DNA of 64,000 bases, from assembly GCA_037138755.1 (NCBI GenBank), contig JBAXHT010000001.1:219805-283804 (forward strand), given 5' to 3'. The notes under the pieces are model-generated. The model searched no databases, was not told where the DNA came from, and worked only from the letters and a program-made list of their open reading frames with translations. The number at the start of each line of letters is the position of its first letter. Positions within the stretch are counted from its first letter, which is position 1. Shown piece after piece: positions 16,083 through 23,710 of the stretch. The translations under genes were made by a program, and so were the position numbers. Origin of the DNA: Armatimonadota bacterium (GTDB lineage: Bacteria > Armatimonadota > Fimbriimonadia > Fimbriimonadales > Fimbriimonadaceae).

Positions 16083-18314
16083 ATGTTGTTGTTTGCATGG
16101 ATTGTTTTTGGCGCGAATCTCAAGGGTCCGGTGTCAACGCCGTACCGTAGCACCGAAAAACTAATGGCGCGCTCAATCGTGGGTGCAAAATCCTCGGCGG
16201 TTGCCTATGAGCCAATCGATTTCGACATCACCACGACGGCGACGTTTGAGAATCCGTTCGACTCCCAAGATGTCTCCGTCAAAGTCACTGTTGAACAGCC
16301 AGACGGAACCTCTTTCGAAGTTCCGGGCTATTTCTCTATGGACTGCGAACGCAAGCTAGAGGGCGATAAGGAAGTTGTTACGAAGACCGGAAAGTCGGTA
16401 TGGAAAGCTCGAATCAGCTTTCTGAAGCCGGGCAAAAATGTGGTCGCGGCCATTGTGCGTGATCGAAGTGGCACCTCCCTGACCGACACATTCACCGTCG
16501 ACGTATCGCCGGGTGACTTGGAGGGCTTTGTCAAAAAGTCCGAACGAGATCATCGCTTCTTTGAGACTTCAAACGGTGTCAGTTTCTTCCCGATTGGCTC
16601 AAATGTCTGCTGGGCAGGGCCGAAGGGCACATACGACTTCGACACCTGGATTCCGAAGTACGGCGAGCAGGGTGCGAACTTCATGCGGGTCTGGCTCGCT
16701 CCCGGATTTTTCACGTTTGGACTGGAACAGAAAGGTTCAAGTCGCGATGGAAAAGGTCTTGGCGTTTACTCACTCGAGGGGCTTTGGCGTCTGGACTACG
16801 TCGTTGCTCTCGCTCGGAAGAACGGTCTTCGCGTTAAGTTTTGTGTCGAGTCTTTTAACGTGCTCCGCGAAAAGGACGGCTACAACGCTTTTGAAGAAGG
16901 GCCCCATACAATTGCGAACGGTGGGATTTTGCACACACCCGCCGAGTTTTGGGATAACGCCGAAATGGATCGGATTTTCCTTAACAAGATGCGCTATCTG
17001 ATCGCACGCTATTCCGCTGACCCCACGGTCTTCGCCTGGGAGTTGTGGAACGAAGTTGACCTCACAACCGGCTTTCCCGCAGATAAGGTGAAGGAGTGGC
17101 ACCAACGAATCGCTCGCGAGATTCGCAAGATGGACCCGTACAAGCATCTCATCACGACCAGCTTCGCTGATTCGATGGGGACCAAGGAGATCGACATGCT
17201 GGATGAAATTGACTTCATACAGACTCACAACTATTCGTCTCCCGATGTAATCAGCCAGGTGGCAAACCAGCAGTCGCGCAAAGGAAGCTGGGGCAAACCC
17301 CACTACATTGGCGAGATTGGCGCGGATTGGGCGGGGCCCAGGGCCGAAGAAGACCCGCTTGGCTTGCAGATTCACGACCCACTTTGGATCAGCACTGCGA
17401 TGGGTTCGTCGGGGGCTGCGATGCCGTGGTGGTGGGACAACTTGATCGAACCCAAAAACACTTACGGCCTGTTCGGAGCGGTCGCACGGTTCGTCAAAGG
17501 TGTCGATTGGGCTGGCGAAGACTTCCGACAAACTCAGCCAAAAATTGAGTGGCAAATCAAGCCGAACCCGCTGCCAAGGAGAGATTTGAGCGTGGCTGCG
17601 AACCCGCCGGAGTGGGCGGAGTCGGCGTATAACAAGCCCCGTTCGGTCAAAGTCTCTGAGACCGGAGCGTCCGGCCAAATTCCGATTGCAGGGATTGCCC
17701 ATGGAAAAGTGAACCACCCAACTTGGCACAATCCGGTGTCGTTCACAACCCAATTTACACGTCCGACGACCCTTGAGGTGGTTGTCGATAGCGTATCAGG
17801 ATATGGCGGCGCGAAGCTTGCCATTGAACTGAACGGAGCGCCCTATCTCACCCGCGACTTTCCGCAGATCGATCCCAAAAAGAACGACACGATTCACAAA
17901 TACGACGGCGTCTACGCGGTGACGATTCCTGCCGGAAAGCACCAAGTTGTCGTGAAGAACATCGGGGCCGATTGGATGACGTATTCGATTCGGTTTAAGG
18001 ATGCTCTGGTTCGCTCCAACCCACCCTTAGTGAGTTGGGCTACGGTGGGTAACACTGTGGCTCTGGCGTGGGCAAGGGTCGAAGATCGCGCGTGGCGTCG
18101 AGTCATCGTCTTGAAAGAGCCGATTCCTCCTGCACCTCCGACTCAGTTTTCACTGAGTGGTTTAGCAAGCGGAAATTGGAAAGTCGAGCTATGGGACACC
18201 TGGAAGGGTGAAGTTTTGCGAACGGAAACTGTTAAGGTTGGGATTGACGGAAACCTAAAATGTGGACTGCCTCAGATCGAGACAGATATTGCACTGAAGG
18301 CGGTCAAGCAGTGA
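16083..18314 (+). CDS. Secreted GH5-like glycoside hydrolase with DUF5060 domain
   Basis: A 743-aa protein with a short hydrophobic leader. Residues about 40-130 resemble DUF5060 (TVEQPDGTSFEVPGYF), a beta-sandwich found before TIM-barrel hydrolases. The barrel (about 155-480) carries FMRVWLAPG, the acid/base glutamate in WELWNEVD (near 322) and the probable nucleophile in YIGEIGADW (near 412). The C-terminal 200 residues look like carbohydrate-binding beta-sandwich domains. It probably acts on mannan- or glucan-type polysaccharide. TATAGT lies 10 nt before the ATG. The stop overlaps the nadB GTG, an unusual partner. Confidence 0.83.
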   Translation: MLLFAWIVFGANLKGPVSTPYRSTEKLMARSIVGAKSSAVAYEPIDFDITTTATFENPFDSQDVSVKVTVEQPDGTSFEVPGYFSMDCERKLEGDKEVVTKTGKSVWKARISFLKPGKNVVAAIVRDRSGTSLTDTFTVDVSPGDLEGFVKKSERDHRFFETSNGVSFFPIGSNVCWAGPKGTYDFDTWIPKYGEQGANFMRVWLAPGFFTFGLEQKGSSRDGKGLGVYSLEGLWRLDYVVALARKNGLRVKFCVESFNVLREKDGYNAFEEGPHTIANGGILHTPAEFWDNAEMDRIFLNKMRYLIARYSADPTVFAWELWNEVDLTTGFPADKVKEWHQRIAREIRKMDPYKHLITTSFADSMGTKEIDMLDEIDFIQTHNYSSPDVISQVANQQSRKGSWGKPHYIGEIGADWAGPRAEEDPLGLQIHDPLWISTAMGSSGAAMPWWWDNLIEPKNTYGLFGAVARFVKGVDWAGEDFRQTQPKIEWQIKPNPLPRRDLSVAANPPEWAESAYNKPRSVKVSETGASGQIPIAGIAHGKVNHPTWHNPVSFTTQFTRPTTLEVVVDSVSGYGGAKLAIELNGAPYLTRDFPQIDPKKNDTIHKYDGVYAVTIPAGKHQVVVKNIGADWMTYSIRFKDALVRSNPPLVSWATVGNTVALAWARVEDRAWRRVIVLKEPIPPAPPTQFSLSGLASGNWKVELWDTWKGEVLRTETVKVGIDGNLKCGLPQIETDIALKAVKQ

Positions 18315-19816
18315 CGCTTCCGCTGGAGAAATTCGATTTCATCGTCATCGGTAGCGGTCTCGCGGGACTTAGTTTCGCAGCCTCGGTCGCCGCACAAGGT
18401 CGTGTTGCCGTTCTGACGAAAGCGGAAATCTCGGACTCCAACACGCAGTGGGCGCAGGGCGGAATCGCCGCCGCAGTCGGCGAAGCTGATAAGTGGGAGT
18501 TTCATGAGCGCGACACGATGGTTGCAGGCGGCGGAATAAACGATCCAGCTGCAGTCCGCTACCTTGTGCAACACGCGGCAGAATCGATTGATTGGCTGCT
18601 CTCTTTAGGAGCAAACTTCGACCGAGCTGACGGTGAACTCTCGCTCGGGATGGAAGGTGGGCATAGCCAGCACCGAATCGTCAAGCACGCCGATAGAACA
18701 GGCTGGGAAGTCGAACGGACGGTGGTGCAAGCCGTGCGATCAAATCCAGCGATCACCGTGTTTGAAAAATCGTTTGTGACGCAGCTACTCGTGGAAGGTG
18801 GTCGTTGTATCGGAGCAGTCGCCGAAGTCGATCTTTTGGGGACACGAGCTTTTGGAGCTAAAGCAGTATTGCTCGCTACAGGTGGATGTGGCCGAATGTA
18901 CCAACACACCACGAACCCTCGGGTAGCAACCGGGGACGGAATTGGCTTAGCTCACGACGCCGGTGCCGTCATTTCGGAAATGGAATTCATGCAATTCCAC
19001 CCAACCACGCTGTATCATAACCAGCTTCGGAGCTTCTTGATCACCGAGGCGGTTCGGGGAGCGGGCGGAACTCTTAGGAACCATAACGGACGTCGCTTCA
19101 TGTACGACTACGACGAGCGGCTCGAACTCTCTCCACGCGATGTTGTAGCGCGCGCAATCGAGGCGGAGATGAAAAAGCTAGAGACTTGGTGCGTCTACCT
19201 CGATACTACTCATCTTTCGCCGACGCTACTGAGGCACGAGTTCCCGACAATATGGGAGAAGCTTGAGTCGATCGACATCCAGATGGATCGAGATTGGATT
19301 CCGGTAGTTCCGGCTCAGCACTATTCGTGTGGTGGAGTTCGAACCGGTATCGAGGGCCGGACATCGATTCCTGGACTTTTCGCGGCGGGTGAAGTTGCCC
19401 GGACAGGGGTACACGGGGCAAATCGGCTTGCTAGCAACTCACTCCTGGAGGCGATGGTCTTTGCCCGTTCCGCTTCTGTCGCGGCCCTGGGAGAAGAGCC
19501 GGAGCTGCCCGATCAGACAGAAATCCGGAAAACTAAGTGCGTGCCGGAAGCAGACGCCGTTCGGCTCCGCCGGTTGCTCCAACATCAGATGACCAAAGGA
19601 GCGGGAATCGTCAAAACTAATGTGGGTCTTGTCGAAACTCTCGACTTGATTTCAAAGCTTGAGCGCGAGTACGAGCGGCTCCCCGAAGCTCCTTTTTCTC
19701 CTTACTCGCTCGAGACGAGGAACTTGATGCTTGCCGCTCGATACGTTGTGCAGGGGGCGATCGATCGCCATACAAACGTGGGTTTGCACTATAATTCAGA
19801 TTTGATTACTGCCTGA
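18311..19816 (+). CDS. nadB: L-aspartate oxidase
   Basis: The GTG at 18311 overlaps the hydrolase stop (GTGA), giving 501 aa. FAD-binding GSGLAGLSFAA lies near residue 13, QWAQGGIAAAVG near 47, the active-site region EFMQFHPTTLY near 222, TEAVRGAGG near 243 and the closing LASNSLLEAMVF near 378. This matches NadB rather than the succinate dehydrogenase flavoprotein. It oxidises aspartate to iminoaspartate for quinolinate and NAD synthesis. No nadA or nadC gene lies nearby. The 3' end overlaps the minus-strand gene by 11 bp. Confidence 0.94.
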   Translation: MTLPLEKFDFIVIGSGLAGLSFAASVAAQGRVAVLTKAEISDSNTQWAQGGIAAAVGEADKWEFHERDTMVAGGGINDPAAVRYLVQHAAESIDWLLSLGANFDRADGELSLGMEGGHSQHRIVKHADRTGWEVERTVVQAVRSNPAITVFEKSFVTQLLVEGGRCIGAVAEVDLLGTRAFGAKAVLLATGGCGRMYQHTTNPRVATGDGIGLAHDAGAVISEMEFMQFHPTTLYHNQLRSFLITEAVRGAGGTLRNHNGRRFMYDYDERLELSPRDVVARAIEAEMKKLETWCVYLDTTHLSPTLLRHEFPTIWEKLESIDIQMDRDWIPVVPAQHYSCGGVRTGIEGRTSIPGLFAAGEVARTGVHGANRLASNSLLEAMVFARSASVAALGEEPELPDQTEIRKTKCVPEADAVRLRRLLQHQMTKGAGIVKTNVGLVETLDLISKLEREYERLPEAPFSPYSLETRNLMLAARYVVQGAIDRHTNVGLHYNSDLITA

Positions 19817-21659
19817 TTTCGGTGTAACGCGGGGGCAGGGCCGTCAGAGGAACAGGATCGGCAAAGCTTGGGAGGGCCACTACGGCAGAGCACTGACCGG
19901 ACGCTTGTGCCTCGTACCGCAAGCCCAGTGATCCAACTCCGGGGTTGATGAAGAGCCCTGCGATGTTTCGTTTAGAGCTGATTTGGATTTGGTAGGGCAA
20001 AGTCAAATTGATTTCCTCAATTTTCTTTTTCTCTCCTTCCCAACACAGCTCATATCCCGGATTCAGAGGATTGAGCCACACCGGAGCTTCGCTAAACACT
20101 CGGAGTTCCGAAAACCAATTTGCGACGATTGGGTCTACCCTTCCTTCCGTGGTGTGTGAAAAGAGTCCCTTTCGAATTGCCTGCAGCGGCTCAATGAATT
20201 GGGGCATCGCCCGAATCTGTCCCTGTCGTCGGAGCCAGATTTCCTTCCCTTTGTCCGCGCTCAGGGCTGCCTCCATAAGCGCCGCCTTCAAACGGAGTTC
20301 GGGATTTGTGGCAAAAGCACCTGCCACTCCCGCGATTGCCAATATGCGACGTTGATCATCGTGGTTGATCCCCAACGAGCCTGTGTAGGGGTCCTGGCGC
20401 CAACTGAGGCTGATGAATTGTGGGTCTTCTGCCGGACTCTCCGGCTCTCCAACGTTCGAGGACTGCGTGAGCAGGCTGTGGACGGCTGCGGCCAACATCC
20501 CATCACCTTTCTCGTTGTAGAAGACGTTCAGCTTTGTATTTGGCTCACTCACTGGCGAGCTTGCTTCGTAGTAGTCGGCTAACAGCTTTTTGACCAAAGG
20601 GCCCACGGATCGCGAGCGATTTGCTAGTGTATTTGCCAGGGCAACCGAAACGAGGTCCGTCGGATTCTTCCATGTTGGCTCGGGATTTTCGAACGGAAGC
20701 AACTCTCCTAAGCTCAGGCCTCGACCGTTGGGAATTCGCCGGATAGGAAAGCGCACTCGGAGTTGGGGTTCGGCAGAGACCAGTACAGGCTCTCCGTTGA
20801 TCCGGGACGGATACACCGTGAATAGGCTTTGGATTCTGATCGGATAGCTTCCGAATTGGGCAAAGAACAACACGTTTGGAAGAATCGTCTTCTGCCTCGG
20901 GAGTTGCCACGTCACGTCGAGACCGAGCGAGTCCTCTTCTATTGTCGGTTCCGGCAAATCGGTCAGCGGTCCGTACCAGAGTAGCTCTTGCTGCACACAT
21001 CTCTCGGAGAGTCTTCCTACGGCGCGTGCAGTTGTTGCCTGGTAGGGTTCGGTTCCGAAGGGCAACGAGACTCGGACCCAACCTTTGAACTTTGGGTCGG
21101 ACTTGATTGTCCAAGAACCCAACTCGCCCGTGACTTTGAGGCCAGTCTTATCCTCAGGAAATCCAAAGACGAGGGCGGGTTGACGATCCTGGAAGGATAG
21201 TGCGACCCAGTCGGCATCTGGCGTAGGCACGCCATTTCCTGCAGATCCCTCTTTCCAGGTGAGAAAGGGTGATGCGCTGGAATTTACCTGCAATTCGATC
21301 CCTTGAGCGAAGTACATGCTGAAGCCGAAGTCAGCTAGGTCAAACCGAAGCTTTGACGGTTTACCTACGCCGCCCTCAGTAAGAGCCACGACTCGATTTG
21401 GATTGACCAAAACTCTGTTGAGAGTCTTTAGCGGCGTTGCGAAGCGAATTTGGTCGGAACCAGAGGATTTGGACCTGAATCCCTGGTCGCTGAACACGAA
21501 ACCGGGGATCTCGGGATAGCGAGTGTAGCCAAATCTTCCGAACCCCTGTTGAGCTGACGCGCTACCGAAGACCGTTAAGCACAACAAAACCGATACGGTT
21601 AGTCTCTTTAGAGTATGCGAGACCGAAAAACGGCTTATCCTTGGCGATTCTGTATGCAA
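19806..21659 (-). CDS. Secreted protein of unknown function
   Basis: A 617-aa protein starting at a TTG (21659), the only start that keeps a complete signal peptide (LTVSVLLCLTVFGSASAQ, ending near residue 36). No alternative ATG or GTG exists in that stretch. The N-terminal half is beta-rich; residues about 340-520 are more helical, with DYYEASSP and MEAALSADKGKEIW. I recognise no domain. The first 98 bp overlap the 3' end of the Big-1/LptD-like gene in another frame, implying cotranscription and perhaps translational coupling. It probably serves the envelope alongside that gene. Confidence 0.72.
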   Translation of the reverse strand: MHTESPRISRFSVSHTLKRLTVSVLLCLTVFGSASAQQGFGRFGYTRYPEIPGFVFSDQGFRSKSSGSDQIRFATPLKTLNRVLVNPNRVVALTEGGVGKPSKLRFDLADFGFSMYFAQGIELQVNSSASPFLTWKEGSAGNGVPTPDADWVALSFQDRQPALVFGFPEDKTGLKVTGELGSWTIKSDPKFKGWVRVSLPFGTEPYQATTARAVGRLSERCVQQELLWYGPLTDLPEPTIEEDSLGLDVTWQLPRQKTILPNVLFFAQFGSYPIRIQSLFTVYPSRINGEPVLVSAEPQLRVRFPIRRIPNGRGLSLGELLPFENPEPTWKNPTDLVSVALANTLANRSRSVGPLVKKLLADYYEASSPVSEPNTKLNVFYNEKGDGMLAAAVHSLLTQSSNVGEPESPAEDPQFISLSWRQDPYTGSLGINHDDQRRILAIAGVAGAFATNPELRLKAALMEAALSADKGKEIWLRRQGQIRAMPQFIEPLQAIRKGLFSHTTEGRVDPIVANWFSELRVFSEAPVWLNPLNPGYELCWEGEKKKIEEINLTLPYQIQISSKRNIAGLFINPGVGSLGLRYEAQASGQCSAVVALPSFADPVPLTALPPRYTEIRQ

Positions 21660-23646
21660 GTATGAGATTGTAGTCCACGAATGTGTCGGTTGAGAACTTG
21701 TTCATTCGATAATTGAAACTCGTCTTCCAAAGGTCTGCTAGCAGATAGTCTGCTTGGCCGTTCAGGAACAGATTGTCGACATCGAGCGTTTTTGTCGTGT
21801 TAAGGCTCAATGCGAGTTTGCCTTTTTCAAACCATAAGTAGTTGGAGAGTTGTTGTTGACCAACAGATTGGTCTGAACTTTGATTTCTTGAGAAGTTGTA
21901 AATCCAAGTAGAGCTGAATGCGTTCCCAAGCGACTTCCGATAGGAAAGTTCTCCGACGGTGTTCAGTGTGTTTCCACTTGAGCCTACGAACTGTTCGAGG
22001 GTGAAGCCCGCTGACAAAGATGTGCGAGTGTTCACCTGCAATTGATCTGTTGTAATACGCATTCTAGGCGCGAATCCAGATAGGACGCTTTTGCCCGTCT
22101 CACGCTCTGCTTCGCTGTAGAGAGCACTAAATCCAGGGTAGAGGCTGATTGGTGCGCCTTTTAGTCTCACGGGGTTGGTTTCGCCGATCAGCGAATAGTC
22201 TTGTTGATTATTCTTTACGCCTCTTAGCGAGCGGTTCTGAGTGGAGTTGAGGGTGAACTGGAACTCACGTTGCTGCTGACTCAACGACACGTTTCCCAAG
22301 AGACTGTTGAACTGAGGCGAACCAATGGTGAAGTTTGCTGATGTGTTGGGATTGAGCCTCAGAGTCTGGCGGAGGTCAACTTGATAGTCGTCACGGCCAA
22401 CACCGCTAATTGTCATGCCTCCGACGGAGTTGTCACGGCGATTCCAGTTTGATTCGTAGTCGAAGAAGACACCGCGGTTGACGTTGATGCCACTTCCGTA
22501 CGATTGCCCCGTTCTGAATCTGACCGCAGAGCTGCTTTGTCTTCCTAAGTTAAGGAAAAAGGGGTAGTTCACGCCGAATTGGTTGTCGGTGATCGTGAAA
22601 TACTGCTGCATGGGGTACTGGCCCTGGAATCCCCCTGCTGAGAACGACATCAGCCCCTGTGACCATATTTTGTCCTCACCCTGGTAGACCTTAACGTCTT
22701 GGAACTGGAGCTCTCGTCGCATGACATAGCTGAATCGAGTTGCGGTCAGGTAGCCGGTTTGGAGGTCGTTGGGATCTTCTAGCTTGAGTTCTTCCTGGGT
22801 GGCGGCGATGTTAGATTTTCTCGTTTTCTTAAATGTAAAGGTCTCTGGAGGAATGGGAACCGTGATTGGCTTGACCCCGAGTGGCGTGATATCGACAACT
22901 GCGACTCGCTGCCTTGGCTTGAGCTTGCCAAAGTCTTCGCCTTCTCCGGCGCCCGAGAGACTGAACAAACCATGAGTGTAAGTGAGGGTCGCTTTCGGTG
23001 TGTACTCAATGACAGTAACGCCGTATCCCCTCCCCGACCTTGTGTCCATAAAGAATTCGGAGAAGGTGTACGTTTTCTTATTGACGCTGAGTGTCGCGTT
23101 TTTCGCTCGAAGCTCGCCAGAATCAAGTAAGTATTGGATATCGTCACATTTGAACGCCGTTTCCCGGAATACTCCGGTGACGTTCTGTTTCGATCCAGCC
23201 CCGGTTAACGTCCGGGTCTCCAAGTGGTATTCAAATCGGCTTGGTACATTGATGCTGATGTAATCACTTGCGGTAGCCAACTTGTCTTTGCTCGAAACAA
23301 AGAGGACTTCGAGCGTTGATGGGTTGCTCTGGTTGTTCAGCTCTGTTGCGGTGATTTTTGCAACGCCGGGGATGTTGCCGGCGGTTAGGATCGCCTGTCC
23401 TCTTCCTCCAGAGATGGTGACTACTTGTTCGCGGAAGGAGCCCAGGGTTGTGTTGAGGAGAATCTTCGTTCCGTCAGGAACTACGGAACCATCGTTGTTC
23501 CGAGCTTCGATAGAGATGTTGACCTGGGAACGCCCATCAGCGACGATCTCATAAGGATAGGACTGCAATCGGATGTTAATTGCTGCGCTCGAGCACGCGG
23601 CGGTGACCAGGAGAGCGAGAAGGGCAAGCGGCTTGCTTCTGGACAT
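21562..23646 (-). CDS. Big-1 domain plus LptA/LptD-like outer membrane protein
   Basis: A 694-aa protein. Residues 1-21 are a leader ending near VTAACSS, a weak lipobox. Residues about 25-118 form an invasin-type Big-1 Ig domain (YEIVADGRSQVNISI, TLGSFREQVVTISGGRG). Residues about 150-330 resemble the OstA/LptA jelly roll (CDDIQYLLDSGELRAKNATL). The remaining half is a series of amphipathic strands (QREFQFTLNSTQNRS and similar), as in an LptD-type barrel. It may insert or receive LPS at the outer membrane, but the fold assignment is by eye. TACAAT lies 7 nt before the ATG, suggesting a leaderless start. Confidence 0.68.
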   Translation of the reverse strand: MSRSKPLALLALLVTAACSSAAINIRLQSYPYEIVADGRSQVNISIEARNNDGSVVPDGTKILLNTTLGSFREQVVTISGGRGQAILTAGNIPGVAKITATELNNQSNPSTLEVLFVSSKDKLATASDYISINVPSRFEYHLETRTLTGAGSKQNVTGVFRETAFKCDDIQYLLDSGELRAKNATLSVNKKTYTFSEFFMDTRSGRGYGVTVIEYTPKATLTYTHGLFSLSGAGEGEDFGKLKPRQRVAVVDITPLGVKPITVPIPPETFTFKKTRKSNIAATQEELKLEDPNDLQTGYLTATRFSYVMRRELQFQDVKVYQGEDKIWSQGLMSFSAGGFQGQYPMQQYFTITDNQFGVNYPFFLNLGRQSSSAVRFRTGQSYGSGINVNRGVFFDYESNWNRRDNSVGGMTISGVGRDDYQVDLRQTLRLNPNTSANFTIGSPQFNSLLGNVSLSQQQREFQFTLNSTQNRSLRGVKNNQQDYSLIGETNPVRLKGAPISLYPGFSALYSEAERETGKSVLSGFAPRMRITTDQLQVNTRTSLSAGFTLEQFVGSSGNTLNTVGELSYRKSLGNAFSSTWIYNFSRNQSSDQSVGQQQLSNYLWFEKGKLALSLNTTKTLDVDNLFLNGQADYLLADLWKTSFNYRMNKFSTDTFVDYNLILAYRIAKDKPFFGLAYSKETNRIGFVVLNGLR

Positions 23647-23663
23647 TCAGGTAATTGTAATAG

Positions 23664-23697
23664 AAAAGAGCCAAATCCGGACAGATTTGGCTCTTTT
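23664..23697 (-). terminator. Strong hairpin terminator
   Basis: A perfect 14-bp stem (23664-23677 with 23684-23697) closes a 6-nt loop and has T-runs on both sides. It follows the 930-aa gene and separates it from the Big-1/LptD-like gene. Confidence 0.85.
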
Positions 23698-23710
23698 TGT
23701 TTTGCTTATT

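Noticed and set aside
16770-17753. Long (327-codon) minus-strand frame inside the GH5-like gene
   Set aside because: The plus-strand frame has clear catalytic motifs; the reverse frame is an Arg/Pro/His-rich shadow, as expected antisense to codon-biased coding DNA.
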